Origin: JAVBJN01 sp031546985
GTDB lineage: Bacteria; Bacteroidota; Bacteroidia; Chitinophagales; Chitinophagaceae
Length of the DNA stretch: 64,000 nt
Direction: 5' to 3'
Assembly (NCBI GenBank): GCA_031546985.1
Contig: JAVBJN010000003.1
Location: 1-64,000, forward strand
A program made the position numbers and the translations under genes. Below are positions 6,775 through 16,063 of the stretch, piece after piece; position 1 is the stretch's first letter; each line of letters begins with the position of its first letter. Under the pieces are notes generated by a model. The model saw only the letters and a program-made list of their open reading frames with translations, was not told where the DNA came from and did not search any database.

Positions 6775-7716
6775 ATGAAACCGATATTCCATATTCTTAG
6801 CGCAGTAGCCGGCTGCATCATACTGGCTTCCTGCGGCAACAAAACCGATTATGATGGCTCTGGCAATTTTGAAGCCGATGAAGTGATTGTATCTGCACAG
6901 CAAAACGGGCAGTTGCTTTCGTTTACACTCAACGAAGGCGATGCGCTTAAGGCCGGTGCGGTGGTGGGGCAGATAGATGTAACCATACCTACTTTGCAAA
7001 AACAGCAGGCAGAAGCTTCTATGGCTGCGCTGGCGCAAAAAACCAGCAATGCAGATGCGCAGATCAATATGGTGCGCAAGCAGCTTGAGGTGCAAGAGGC
7101 ACAGTTGCAGCAACAACTTCGTGAAAAAACACGCACCGAAAACCTCGTGAAAGCAGATGCTGCTACCCGCAAGCAACTCGATGATGTAAATGCGGCTATA
7201 GACCAGTTGCAAAAGCAGATTGGTGCCACCCGCCAGCAGATAGCGGTATACGAATCCAATACCGCTACACAAAACCGTGGCATACTGAGCGAAAAAGGGC
7301 CGCTGGAAGTAACTGCCCAACAATTTCAGGAGCAGATCAACCGTGGGCAGGTGGTAAACCCGCTTACCGGTGTAGTGCTTACCAAGTATGCTTTGCCCGG
7401 CGAAATGATGGCCATTGGCAAACCAATGTATAAAATTGCCAACATTGATACACTTACACTCAAAGCCTATATCACCGGCGATAAACTGCCGCAGATCAAA
7501 ACAGGGCAGGCGGTAACCATTCGGATAGATCAGGGCAAGAAAGCGTACAAAACCTACCCTGGGCAAATCTCCTGGATATCGGACAAGTCGGAGTTTACGC
7601 CTAAGACCATACAGACCAAAAACGAACGGGCCAACCTGGTGTATGCCATTAAAGCACGCGTTAAGAATGATGGCTACCTGAAAATAGGCATGTACGGCGA
7701 AGTAATTTTTAAGTAA
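6775..7716 (+). CDS. HlyD/YbhG-type periplasmic adaptor lipoprotein
   Basis: This 313-residue membrane fusion protein should link the inner membrane ABC permeases to the TolC channel. The N-terminus is a lipoprotein signal with lipobox LASC at Cys20. Next come a half lipoyl motif (VIVSAQQNGQLLSFTLNEGDALKAG), a coiled coil at residues about 75-155 rich in Gln, Ala and Lys, the second lipoyl half (VVNPLTGVVLTKYALPGEMM) and a beta-barrel domain ending EVIFK. This is the YbhG/HlyD architecture. It starts 16 bases after the tolC-like gene and ends 6 bases before the first ATPase. Confidence 0.9.
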   Translation: MKPIFHILSAVAGCIILASCGNKTDYDGSGNFEADEVIVSAQQNGQLLSFTLNEGDALKAGAVVGQIDVTIPTLQKQQAEASMAALAQKTSNADAQINMVRKQLEVQEAQLQQQLREKTRTENLVKADAATRKQLDDVNAAIDQLQKQIGATRQQIAVYESNTATQNRGILSEKGPLEVTAQQFQEQINRGQVVNPLTGVVLTKYALPGEMMAIGKPMYKIANIDTLTLKAYITGDKLPQIKTGQAVTIRIDQGKKAYKTYPGQISWISDKSEFTPKTIQTKNERANLVYAIKARVKNDGYLKIGMYGEVIFK

Positions 7717-7722
7717 GCAACT

Positions 7723-8667
7723 ATGAGTGCAGTAACCCTTAACAATATTGTAAAAACGTACGACAAAGGCCATGTGCTTGCCGTAAACGATGTGTCTTTT
7801 GATGTAAAAGAAGGCGAGCTGTTTGGCCTCATAGGGCCGGATGGGGCGGGCAAGACTTCTATTTTCAGGATACTTGCTACTTTGCTGCTGGCCGATAAAG
7901 GCAATGCTTCTGTGGCTGGTTACGATGTGGTAAAAGATTACAAAGCCATCCGCAATTGTATTGGCTATATGCCCGGCCGGTTCTCTTTGTACCAGGACCT
8001 GACGGTGAAAGAAAACCTGGAGTTTTTTGCCACTGTATTTGGTACCACTATTGAAGAGAACTACACGTTGATCAAAGATATTTACGACCAGATAAGCCCC
8101 TTTAACGATCGCAGGGCAGGCAAACTATCGGGTGGTATGAAGCAGAAACTGGCCCTGTGTTGCGCACTTATTCACAAGCCTACGGTACTGCTGCTCGATG
8201 AGCCTACCACAGGTGTAGATGTGGTGTCAAGAAAAGAGTTTTGGGATATGCTCAAGGCGCTGAAGGCGCAGGGTATCACCATTTTGGTATCTACACCTTA
8301 TATGGACGAAGCAGCCTTGTGTGAGCGCATTGCTTTGATCCAGAACGGCAGCATTATGTCGGTAGATACACCCGATAACGTGATAGCCTCTTTTCCACTA
8401 ACACTATATGCCGTTAAATCAGAAAGCATTTATAAACTACTAACCGATCTGCGCACATATGACCAGGTAGAAAGTTGCTACCCATTTGGCGAGTTCCTGC
8501 ATGTTACGCTCAACCCTGGTGCAGATGCCGCATTGGTAGAGCGTTATGCAATAGAAAAAGGTCATAAAAATGTGGTGGTCAAAACCATTACACCCGGTAT
8601 CGAAGATAGTTTTATGCGGCTCATGCAGGCGCAACCCCAACTTAATACAGCAACCGATGGAAGATAA
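7723..8667 (+). CDS. ABC exporter ATP-binding protein 1 (YbhF N-half-like)
   Basis: This 314-residue nucleotide-binding subunit energises the exporter. Walker A GPDGAGKTS is at about residue 39 (Asp replaces the usual Asn), the signature is LSGGMKQKL and Walker B is VLLLDEPTTGVD. The C-terminal 90 residues after the ATPase core are typical of drug-export (DrrA-type) ATPases. In E. coli YbhF two such halves are fused; here they are separate genes whose ends overlap by 11 bases. It presumably pairs with the next gene as a heterodimer. Confidence 0.9.
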   Translation: MSAVTLNNIVKTYDKGHVLAVNDVSFDVKEGELFGLIGPDGAGKTSIFRILATLLLADKGNASVAGYDVVKDYKAIRNCIGYMPGRFSLYQDLTVKENLEFFATVFGTTIEENYTLIKDIYDQISPFNDRRAGKLSGGMKQKLALCCALIHKPTVLLLDEPTTGVDVVSRKEFWDMLKALKAQGITILVSTPYMDEAALCERIALIQNGSIMSVDTPDNVIASFPLTLYAVKSESIYKLLTDLRTYDQVESCYPFGEFLHVTLNPGADAALVERYAIEKGHKNVVVKTITPGIEDSFMRLMQAQPQLNTATDGR

Positions 8668-9400
8668 GGTGATCATATGCAAAGACCTCACCAAAAGGTT
8701 TGGCGATTTCTATGCGGTAAACAAGATTTCGTTTGATGTGCATAAAGGAGAGATTTTTGGTTTCCTGGGTGCCAATGGTGCCGGTAAAACCACGGCCATG
8801 CGTATGCTTTGTGGCTTATCGTTCCCCACATCGGGCGAGGCTGCTGTGGCAGGGTTTGATGTGTACAAACAGCAGGAATCCATTAAGCAACATATTGGTT
8901 ACATGAGCCAGAAGTTTTCGTTGTACGAAAACCTGACTGTGCTGGAAAATATCTCTTTTTACGGAGGCGTGTATGGCGTAAGCAAAAAGGAGATTAAAGA
9001 GCGGAGCGATGAACTGGTGCAAACGCTGGGCTTGCAGCAGGAAGCCAAAAAACTGGTGGGCGAGCTGCCGCTGGGCTGGAAACAGAAGCTGGCATTTTCG
9101 GTAGCCATTTTTCACCGCCCCGAAATTGTATTTCTGGATGAGCCCACCGGAGGGGTAGACCCGCTTACCCGTCGCCAGTTTTGGGATATGATCTACAAGG
9201 CGGCAGACTCGGGCATTACCATTTTTGTAACCACCCACTATATGGATGAGGCAGAGTATTGCAACCGTATTTCCATCATGGTAGATGGCCGTATTGAGGC
9301 GTTGGATACGCCTGCCCGGCTTAAAGCACAATATGCCGCAGAAACGATAGACGATGTGTTTTATAAACTGGCACGCGGCGCACAGCGCTCCGGAGATTAA
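8657..9400 (+). CDS. ABC exporter ATP-binding protein 2 with altered signature (YbhF C-half-like)
   Basis: This 247-residue ATPase starts at the ATG at 8657 (MEDKVIICKDLTKRF), overlapping the upstream gene by 11 bases, which suggests translational coupling. Walker A is GANGAGKTT and Walker B is IVFLDEPTGGVD. The signature reads LPLGWKQKL instead of LSGG-Q, a substitution also seen in the second half of YbhF-like double ATPases. One composite ATP site of the heterodimer may therefore be weaker or regulatory. It is followed 15 bases later by the first permease. Confidence 0.9.
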   Translation: MEDKVIICKDLTKRFGDFYAVNKISFDVHKGEIFGFLGANGAGKTTAMRMLCGLSFPTSGEAAVAGFDVYKQQESIKQHIGYMSQKFSLYENLTVLENISFYGGVYGVSKKEIKERSDELVQTLGLQQEAKKLVGELPLGWKQKLAFSVAIFHRPEIVFLDEPTGGVDPLTRRQFWDMIYKAADSGITIFVTTHYMDEAEYCNRISIMVDGRIEALDTPARLKAQYAAETIDDVFYKLARGAQRSGD

Positions 9401-9415
9401 AAACCAAGATCCTTT

Positions 9416-10522
9416 ATGAAACAGTTGCTCGTATTTATCCGCAAAGAATTTTTTCACGTGTTTCGCGATAAGCGTACACTGCTCATCATGTTTGGGTTGC
9501 CGGTGGTGCAGATTGTGTTGTTTGGCTTTGCGCTCTCCAGCGAGGTTAAGAACATACAGATCGTTATTTCCGACAATGCGCAGGATGTGCAGTCGCAGCA
9601 GATTGTAAGCAAGATAAAAGCTTCTCCTTATTTTATTGTAGAGGAAGAAGTGCTCGATTACGGGCAAATAGAAACTGCTTTTAAAAAAGGCGATGTAAAA
9701 TGTGCGCTCATTTTTCCGCCTAAGTTCGGTACCGATCTGCTGGCTGGAGGCAGGGCGCAGGTGCAGATCATTGCAGATGGTTCGGATCCCAATATTGCCA
9801 AAACGGTGGTGAACTACCTTACGGTAATGCTGGCCGAGTACCAGCAACAGATAAACCCCACAGCGCATGCTGCTTACTGCATTGTGCCCGAAGCCCGCAT
9901 GTTGTATAATGAAGAAGGCAACGGATCGCTCAATTTTGTGCCGGGTGTGATGGCGCTTATTCTTATGATTGTTTGTACAGCGCTTACCTCGGTATCTGTC
10001 GTAAAAGAAAAGGAATTGGGTACGATGGAGGTACTGCTGGTGTCGCCTTTTAAACCGGTATTGGTATTGGTGGCCAAAGCTATTCCGTACCTGTTGCTTT
10101 CGCTGGCCAATTTTACGCTTATTATGTTGCTGTCGGTATATGTGCTTAACGTAGAAATTAAAGGGAGCATACCATTGCTGTTTGCAGAAAGCACCTTGTT
10201 TATCATTACCTGCTTATCGCTGGGGCTGCTCATTTCCAATGCCACCAATTCGCAGCAGGTAGCATTGCTGCTGTCGCTCATGGGTATGATGCTGCCTACG
10301 CTCATTTTTACAGGTTTTCTGATGCCGCTGGAGAATATGCCACTGCCTTTTCAAATTATCTCCAATATTGTACCTGCCCGTTGGTATTACCTTATCGTAA
10401 AAGCGGTAATGCTCAAAGGACTTGGGTTTGAATACGTCTGGAAAGAAACATTGGTGCTGCTGGGTATGACGGTTTTGCTGCTGGCACTGGCATTGAAAAA
10501 CTTTAAAATAAGGCTGCAATGA
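9416..10522 (+). CDS. ABC-2 type transporter permease (YbhS-like)
   Basis: This 368-residue inner membrane permease has one N-terminal transmembrane segment (LLIMFGLPVVQIVLFGFAL), a large extracytoplasmic loop at residues about 45-180, and five clustered hydrophobic segments at the C-terminus. The conserved EKELGTMEVLLVSPF motif precedes that cluster. This is the ABC-2 membrane family layout. Its stop overlaps the next permease start by 4 bases, so the two are translationally coupled and probably form a heterodimer. Confidence 0.9.
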   Translation: MKQLLVFIRKEFFHVFRDKRTLLIMFGLPVVQIVLFGFALSSEVKNIQIVISDNAQDVQSQQIVSKIKASPYFIVEEEVLDYGQIETAFKKGDVKCALIFPPKFGTDLLAGGRAQVQIIADGSDPNIAKTVVNYLTVMLAEYQQQINPTAHAAYCIVPEARMLYNEEGNGSLNFVPGVMALILMIVCTALTSVSVVKEKELGTMEVLLVSPFKPVLVLVAKAIPYLLLSLANFTLIMLLSVYVLNVEIKGSIPLLFAESTLFIITCLSLGLLISNATNSQQVALLLSLMGMMLPTLIFTGFLMPLENMPLPFQIISNIVPARWYYLIVKAVMLKGLGFEYVWKETLVLLGMTVLLLALALKNFKIRLQ

Positions 10523-11634
10523 AAGTATTGGGATTCTTATTACGCAAAGAGTTTCGCCAGATTTTGAGAGATAAAACCATCCTGGCGATGATGTTTATGA
10601 TGCCCACGGTGCAGCTCATTATTCTGCCGCTGGCCATGAATTTTGATGTAAAAAGTGTGAATGTGGCCATTGTAGACCACGACCACAGCACTTATTCTCA
10701 AAAGCTGGTTACTAAAATAGGCGCTTCAGGTTATTTTAAGATTGTAGGCGCAGAGTCTTCTTTTGCCAGTGCACTGCGGCTCATTGGTATGGAACGGGCC
10801 GATCTGATACTGGAGATCCCTTCGGGTTTTGAACGAAACCTGGTGCGCGAAGGCGTGCAAAAACTGGGTATATCTGTAGATGCCATTAATGCAGCCAAAG
10901 CGGGCATTGGCGCCAGTTACCTGAACCAGGTGATCGCCGATTTTAACGCGCATATTGATGTGAATATGAAGAACGCTCCGGTGCCCGGCACTGGTAATAT
11001 TGATATTACCTACACCAACTGGTTTAACCCCATGGCCGAGTATAAATACAATGTGGTACCAGCTGTTTTAGTGCTGTTGCTTACCCTGATCGGTGGTTTT
11101 ATGACGGCACTGAATATTGTGCGAGAAAAAGAGATTGGAACGATAGAGCAGATCAACGTAACGCCTATTAAAAAATGGCAGTTCATATTGGGTAAGCTCA
11201 TTCCTTTTTGGGTAATTGGTATGGTGGTGTTTACAATAGGGCTTACTATATCTTATGTGGTATATGGCATTGTGCCCCGGGGCAATATCTTTTTGCTCTA
11301 CAGCTTCGCGGTGGTATACCTGATCGATCTGCTGGGGTTTGGCTTGCTTATATCTACCTATAGCAACAACCAGGTGCAAGCCATGTTTGTGGCGTTTTTC
11401 TTTATGATGATCTTTATGCTCATGAGCGGCTTTTTTACTTCTACCGATAGTATGCCGGCCTGGGCCAGAACGGTATCGCAGCTTACGCCGGTAACCCATT
11501 TTGTAAAAGTAGACCGCATGATCATTCTCAAAGGCAGTGGCTGGAACGAGGTTAAAATGGAGTTTTTGTACCTGCTTTGTTTTGGTGCGGTGTTCAATGG
11601 CTGGGCCATCTGGAACTACCGTAAAACGAGCTAA
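10519..11634 (+). CDS. ABC-2 type transporter permease (YbhR-like)
   Basis: This 371-residue paralogue of the preceding permease has the same topology: an N-terminal helix (MMFMMPTVQLIILPLAM), a long periplasmic loop, the motif EKEIGTIEQINVTPI, then five hydrophobic segments. It is the last gene of the exporter operon, overlapping its partner by 4 bases. After it come a dispersed repeat and a shared terminator. Transport substrate is unknown; E. coli YbhFSR has been linked to drug and cation export, which is only a guide here. Confidence 0.9.
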   Translation: MKVLGFLLRKEFRQILRDKTILAMMFMMPTVQLIILPLAMNFDVKSVNVAIVDHDHSTYSQKLVTKIGASGYFKIVGAESSFASALRLIGMERADLILEIPSGFERNLVREGVQKLGISVDAINAAKAGIGASYLNQVIADFNAHIDVNMKNAPVPGTGNIDITYTNWFNPMAEYKYNVVPAVLVLLLTLIGGFMTALNIVREKEIGTIEQINVTPIKKWQFILGKLIPFWVIGMVVFTIGLTISYVVYGIVPRGNIFLLYSFAVVYLIDLLGFGLLISTYSNNQVQAMFVAFFFMMIFMLMSGFFTSTDSMPAWARTVSQLTPVTHFVKVDRMIILKGSGWNEVKMEFLYLLCFGAVFNGWAIWNYRKTS

Positions 11635-11651
11635 GTGCGATTGGTATAGAA

Positions 11652-11755
11652 GGCGCCTGAGCTTGTCGAAGGCCATCCTGCGCTATGAGGTATTAGCAGA
11701 AACAGGGTCTTTTAGGGAGGATACTGCTCCTTCCTTCGTCAGGGCAGCATGACAA
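11652..11755. repeat. Dispersed intergenic repeat with TTGTCGAAG motif
   Basis: The stretch contains CTGAGCTTGTCGAAG (11657-11671), found again inverted at 57115-57129. It then has a segment ending in CAGGGCAGCATGACA, which on the other strand reads as a TGTCATGCTG...GAAGGA...GCAG...ATCCT block similar to 16005-16042. Both are non-coding pieces of the kind scattered between genes in this phylum. Confidence 0.5.
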
Positions 11756-11778
11756 ATCTCTATAAATTAATGATACAA

Positions 11779-11812
11779 AAAATCCCCTGTATTGCTACAG
11801 GGGATTTTGCTA
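11779..11812. terminator. Bidirectional terminator between exporter operon and pepP
   Basis: AAAATCCCCTGTA (11779-11791) pairs perfectly with TACAGGGGATTTT (11796-11808) around TTGC. It has A-rich and T-rich flanks and lies between two convergent transcripts. Confidence 0.88.
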
Positions 11813-11831
11813 TTGGGTTAAATCTGTTGCA

Positions 11832-13127
11832 TTATGCTTTCTGCGCCATTGCCGCTTCAATCTCTTCTACGGTAATAGGAATGCCTTTAAACAAATCGGT
11901 GTTGCCATCTTTGGTAAGCCAGATATTGTTTTCGATGCGGATGCCCATTTGCTCTTCCTCAATATAAATGCCTGGCTCAATGGTAAATACCATGCCTTCG
12001 GTAACCGGCTGGTTGCGGCTGCCAATATCGTGCACATCAATACCCAGATGGTGACCAATACCGTGGTAGAAATACCTGCGGTAAGCCGGGTTGGCAGGGT
12101 CCTGGTTTTTAATGTCTTCTTCGGTAATGAGGCCCAGTTTTACCAGTTGTCTTTCGGTTTCTTCGGCCGCTTTTACCATATAGTCGGCATAGTTTATGCC
12201 TGGTTTCAGAATGCTTTTGCAGTAGTTGTGCACCGCCAGTACAGCATTGTACACATCTTTCTGACGCTCGGTAAATTTGCCGTTTACAGGAATGGTACGG
12301 GTCATATCTGCACAATAGTTGCCATACTCCGCACCAAAGTCCATCAGTATCAGCTCGCCATCTTTACACTCCTGGTTGTTGTCTACATAGTGCAGCACAC
12401 GTGCACGGTCGCCGCTGGCCAGGATGCAGCCATAAGCGTGGCGGGTAGCCCTGTTGCGGATAAACTCATGGGTGATCTCTGCTTCGATCTCATACTCCAT
12501 TACACCCGGCTTAATAAAGTGCATTACGCGGTCAAATGCCTTGTGGGTAATGTTTACCGCTTCCTGCAATACTGCTACTTCTTCGGCTGTTTTTACCGCA
12601 CGCAGTTGTTTCATAATACGGGCCGCGCGCTGGTATTGGTGCAGCGGGTAGCGGCGCATTATATCGTGCACAAAAATCAGGTCCAGGCGTGGTATGGAAG
12701 TGTCTGTTCTGTCGTTTTCGTTGGTATTCAGGTACACAACCTCTGCATTGTGCATCATAGCGTGCAGGGCGGCTTCTACCTGGTCCAGGAACATTACGGT
12801 TTTAATGCCCGATGTGGCAGTGGCTTCCGCTTTGGTGAATTTGTGGCCTTCCCATTTTTCCAGATGCTCATCAGGGCGCAGAATCACCAGGATCTCGCGT
12901 GCGTTTACATCCGGGTTATCGGGGTAGAGGATCACCATGGTTTTTTCCTGCGGAATGCCGGAAAGCCAGATGATGTCGGAATTGGGCTTGTAATTATAAA
13001 TAGCATCACCATTTTCGGGCAGCTGGGGGTTGGCCTGAAATATAGCAATGGAATTAGGCTTCATTTGTTGAATGAACCGCTCGCGGTTCTGGGTGTACAA
13101 TTTTGACGGAATGCTCAGGTATTTCAT
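11832..13127 (-). CDS. pepP: Xaa-Pro aminopeptidase (M24B)
   Basis: This 431-residue two-metal peptidase removes an N-terminal residue preceding proline. I chose the ATG at 13127 (MKYLSIPSKLYTQNRERF) because this begins the aminopeptidase P N-domain, whereas an upstream in-frame ATG adds 39 unmatched residues. The N-domain covers residues about 1-165, and the pita-bread catalytic domain follows. The metal ligands are visible: Asp in LILMDFGAEYG, Asp in CADMTRT, His in HGIGHHLG, Glu in FTIEPGIY and Glu in GIRIENN. It is cytoplasmic and probably monocistronic. A TAGCTTTA box lies about 40 bases upstream (13166-13173), the same variant seen before gltA. Confidence 0.95.
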   Translation of the reverse strand: MKYLSIPSKLYTQNRERFIQQMKPNSIAIFQANPQLPENGDAIYNYKPNSDIIWLSGIPQEKTMVILYPDNPDVNAREILVILRPDEHLEKWEGHKFTKAEATATSGIKTVMFLDQVEAALHAMMHNAEVVYLNTNENDRTDTSIPRLDLIFVHDIMRRYPLHQYQRAARIMKQLRAVKTAEEVAVLQEAVNITHKAFDRVMHFIKPGVMEYEIEAEITHEFIRNRATRHAYGCILASGDRARVLHYVDNNQECKDGELILMDFGAEYGNYCADMTRTIPVNGKFTERQKDVYNAVLAVHNYCKSILKPGINYADYMVKAAEETERQLVKLGLITEEDIKNQDPANPAYRRYFYHGIGHHLGIDVHDIGSRNQPVTEGMVFTIEPGIYIEEEQMGIRIENNIWLTKDGNTDLFKGIPITVEEIEAAMAQKA

Positions 13128-13317
13128 GATATAATCTTTAATCGCCTGTTTGGTAAAAATAGGAGTAAAGCTACAAACAAAAGGGTAATGATGGTGAAAT
13201 ACCGGGCGATATTTTGTCTGTAAATAGGGTATCGACCCTTCCAATATTAATTTAACGTTAAGTTTCCGTTACTAAATTGTAAATTCATAGTAGGAACCAG
13301 TTCATTTCTTATATATC

Positions 13318-13968
13318 ATGTCGCTCCGTTTCTATATCCTTCTGTGTTTTCTCGCAGTTTGCGGGCTGAGGGCTGGTGCGATCAACTATCCGCCAGATGC
13401 GGCTTACATGATACAACTCAACTACAACCAGAAAACCCAGCTTGCAGGCGATACCACCTGGAGCGCGCCGGGCTACCAACTATCTGACCGCGATTTTAAA
13501 GGCAAATCTGATGTTACCGGCAAGGCCGAGGCCGAATTTGTGGGTATGCTCTCCTTAAATATGCAGATTAATGAAGGTGAAGCGGGCTATAGCGTGCTGG
13601 CAGATGTAAAGAGCTTTATGCTTCGCAACCAGAGCTGGAGCCGCGTATCGCTGCAAGACCATTATGAACTGCTGTGGCACGAACAACAACATTATAATAT
13701 ACTTACCCTGTTTGGCAAAACCATGCATACCGAGTTGCTGGAGCTGGCAGCTCAAAAATTGCCGCTGAATGAGTTTTTGCGCAGGGCTACACAATTGTAT
13801 AACCGTACTTTAGACCAATATAACGATTGGCAGCAAGCCTACGATAAAGAAACCGATCATGGTAAGATCGAAACGGCCCAAAAAGCCTGGGATTTTAAAA
13901 TTTCTTACGCCATTAAAGAGGCGTTTCGGAATAATGGCCCCGGCGTAGAGGTTTTTGTGGTGAAATAG
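13318..13968 (+). CDS. Putative secreted metallopeptidase-like protein (DUF922-like)
   Basis: This 216-residue protein has an N-terminal signal peptide (residues 1-21, ending GLRAGA). Residues 118-127 read ELLWHEQQHY, an HExxH-type zinc motif in the context L-x-HEQ-x-H that I associate with the DUF922 family of predicted Zn-dependent proteases. The C-terminal half is helical and charged, with a possible third ligand in the Glu/His-rich segment after the motif. It stands alone, divergent from pepP. Catalysis has not been shown for this family as far as I know, and the family assignment rests on this motif. Confidence 0.55.
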   Translation: MSLRFYILLCFLAVCGLRAGAINYPPDAAYMIQLNYNQKTQLAGDTTWSAPGYQLSDRDFKGKSDVTGKAEAEFVGMLSLNMQINEGEAGYSVLADVKSFMLRNQSWSRVSLQDHYELLWHEQQHYNILTLFGKTMHTELLELAAQKLPLNEFLRRATQLYNRTLDQYNDWQQAYDKETDHGKIETAQKAWDFKISYAIKEAFRNNGPGVEVFVVK

Positions 13969-14165
13969 CATCCCGAAGCCTGTTTTTTCTCTTCGTTTTC
14001 CCTCTCTTTTCCTATACCGGTTTTAAGGTCTTGCAGCGTATATTTGAGTAGTTATTATATTAGATAGGTTTCGATTCTACTTGCATGATCTTTAGTTTGT
14101 TACGAATCTGCATAAGTGTGTTATCACGGTGATGCAGATCAGAATGCAGGCTGATAAAAATCATA

Positions 14166-14193
14166 TTGCAAATGCAATTAAGTTGTATCTTTG
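14166..14193 (+). promoter_or_regulatory. pckA promoter (-33 TTG, -7 TATCTTTG)
   Basis: TTG at 14166-14168 and TATCTTTG at 14186-14193 are separated by 17 bases, an ideal match to the Bacteroidota sigma-A consensus. The predicted start is near 14198-14200, giving a leader of about 20 bases. This is the clearest promoter in the window. Confidence 0.8.
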
Positions 14194-14219
14194 CCGTCTT
14201 AACAAAAAAATAATTCGAT

Positions 14220-15833
14220 ATGCAGGAATTCGGAATCAAAAACCCTACAGCTAATTTGGCTGATTTGGGTTTAGACGTGGCTGTAGCCCACTGGAATCTC
14301 TCTCCTGAAGCATTAGCAAAAAAAACCGTAGAGTTAGGCCAGGGTGTTATGACCAACACTGGTGCCCTGTCTGTAAGCACCGGCAAATTCACCGGTCGTT
14401 CTCCTAAAGATAAGTTTACCGTAAAAGATGCGTTGACGGAGCATTCAGTGGATTGGGGTGATGTGAATATTCCTTTTTCTCCTGAAAACTTCGATAAACT
14501 GTATGACAAGGTATGTGCATACCTCGGCGGTAAAGAGGTTTGGGTTCGTGATGCTTACGCTTGTGCTGATCCTAAGCACCGTATCAACATCCGTGTAGTG
14601 AACGATACACCGTGGGCAAACCTGTTCTGCCACCACCTGTTCCTGCGTGCTTCTGAAGAAGAAGTAAAAAGACAGCAACACGACTGGCTGATTCTGCAGG
14701 CGCCTGGTTTTGAGGCCGATCCTGCTGTAGACGGTACCCGTCAGGCTAACTTTACTATTGTAAACTTTACCCGTAAGGTAATCCTCATCGGTGGTTCTGC
14801 TTACACCGGCGAAATGAAAAAAGGCATCTTTGGTGTACTCAATTTCATCCTGCCATACGACAAGAAAGTACTGAGCATGCACTGCTCTGCCAACGAAGGT
14901 GCAGAAGGCGATGTAGCCCTGTTCTTTGGTTTGAGCGGTACCGGTAAAACTACCCTGAGTGCCGATCCTAACCGTAAACTGATTGGTGACGATGAGCACG
15001 GATGGGACGAAGGTTCTGTATTCAATTTCGAAGGCGGTTGCTACGCAAAATGTATAGACCTGACCGAAGAAAAAGAACCTCAGATCTTTAACGCGATCAA
15101 AGCCAACGCGATCGTTGAAAACATTAAATTCTTCGACGGTACCAACGAAGTAAACTACGCAGACTGTTCCGTTACAGAGAACACCCGCGCGGCTTACCCG
15201 ATCTACCTGATCGATAATATTAAAGAACCATCTGTAGGTGGAGATCCTAAAAACATCTTCTTCCTTACCTGCGATGCATTTGGTGTATTGCCTCCTATCT
15301 CTAAACTGAGCAAAGGCCAGGCCATGTACCACTTCATCAGCGGTTATACTGCTAAAGTAGCTGGTACCGAAGTTGGTGTAACCGAGCCACAGGCAACATT
15401 CTCTGCTTGCTTTGGCCGTGTATTCCTGCCTTTGCACCCTACCAAATATGCAGAACTGCTGGGTAAAAAACTGGAGCAGCACTCCGATGTTAACGTATGG
15501 CTCATCAACACTGGTTGGAGCGGCGGTAGCTACGGTGTAGGTAACCGTATGAAACTGAGCTTTACCCGTTCTATGATCACCGCTGCTATGCGTGGTGAGC
15601 TGAACGATGTAGCATACGAAAACCATGCTGTATTTGGTGTGGCTATGCCTAAATCTTGCCCTAACGTACCTGTTGAAATCCTGAACCCACGCGAAACATG
15701 GGCAGATAAAGCAGCTTACGATAAGAAAGCAAATGAGCTGGCTACCCTGTTCAACAACAACTTCAGCAAATATGCAGACCAGGCTAACGAAGAAATTCTG
15801 GCCGCTGCACCTAAATTGCTGCAAAACGCTTAA
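14220..15833 (+). CDS. pckA: Phosphoenolpyruvate carboxykinase (ATP)
   Basis: This 537-residue enzyme converts oxaloacetate and ATP to PEP, CO2 and ADP, the entry step of gluconeogenesis. The ATP-dependent family is shown by the kinase P-loop GLSGTGKTTLS (residues about 239-249), the metal and substrate loop IGDDEHGWDEGSVFNFEGG, the N-terminal TGRSPKDKF substrate motif, and RVFLPLHP. Length is normal for the family. Codon choice is strongly biased (GGT, CGT, CTG, GAA), unlike most neighbours but like gltA, suggesting high expression. A consensus promoter precedes it and a terminator follows. Confidence 0.97.
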   Translation: MQEFGIKNPTANLADLGLDVAVAHWNLSPEALAKKTVELGQGVMTNTGALSVSTGKFTGRSPKDKFTVKDALTEHSVDWGDVNIPFSPENFDKLYDKVCAYLGGKEVWVRDAYACADPKHRINIRVVNDTPWANLFCHHLFLRASEEEVKRQQHDWLILQAPGFEADPAVDGTRQANFTIVNFTRKVILIGGSAYTGEMKKGIFGVLNFILPYDKKVLSMHCSANEGAEGDVALFFGLSGTGKTTLSADPNRKLIGDDEHGWDEGSVFNFEGGCYAKCIDLTEEKEPQIFNAIKANAIVENIKFFDGTNEVNYADCSVTENTRAAYPIYLIDNIKEPSVGGDPKNIFFLTCDAFGVLPPISKLSKGQAMYHFISGYTAKVAGTEVGVTEPQATFSACFGRVFLPLHPTKYAELLGKKLEQHSDVNVWLINTGWSGGSYGVGNRMKLSFTRSMITAAMRGELNDVAYENHAVFGVAMPKSCPNVPVEILNPRETWADKAAYDKKANELATLFNNNFSKYADQANEEILAAAPKLLQNA

Positions 15834-15857
15834 TAGCACTTAGCTAAGCATATCAAA

Positions 15858-15890
15858 GAGGGCTGACCATCAGGGTCGGCCCTTTTTGTT
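15858..15890 (+). terminator. pckA terminator
   Basis: AGGGCTGACC pairs with GGTCGGCCCT (one G-U) around a short loop, followed by TTTTTGTTTTTG. Confidence 0.88.
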
Positions 15891-15897
15891 TTTGTTA

Positions 15898-16046
15898 AAT
15901 GTATAGAGGGGCACATGTTGAAGAGATCCTGCCCTCCAACCGTGCCTCGCTGGCGCAGGATGGCAGAAGGTCGGAGTTGTTTTTCTCGTGTTGTAAAAAA
16001 GGATGTCATGCTGCTCCGAGGTATGAGGAAGCAGCATCTTTTCATA
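15898..16046. repeat. Dispersed non-coding repeat between pckA and CHU_C protein
   Basis: This stretch contains CGCTGGCGCAGGATGGC and a TGTCATGCTGCTCCGAGG...GAAGCAGCATCTTT block, related to the intergenic repeat at 11.65-11.75 kb read on the opposite strand. No credible start or coding signature is present. Confidence 0.4.
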
Positions 16047-16063
16047 AAGGGTGCGCCATTATG

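Noticed and set aside
6760..7773. 337-codon open frame antisense to the HlyD adaptor
   Set aside because: Shadow of a well-supported operon gene; no start context or domain.
11949..13106. 385-codon open frame antisense to pepP
   Set aside because: Hydrophobic, low-quality translation opposite a gene with all metal ligands in place.
14445..15839. 464-codon open frame antisense to pckA
   Set aside because: It mirrors a highly biased gene; the translation has no recognisable domain and pckA is certain.
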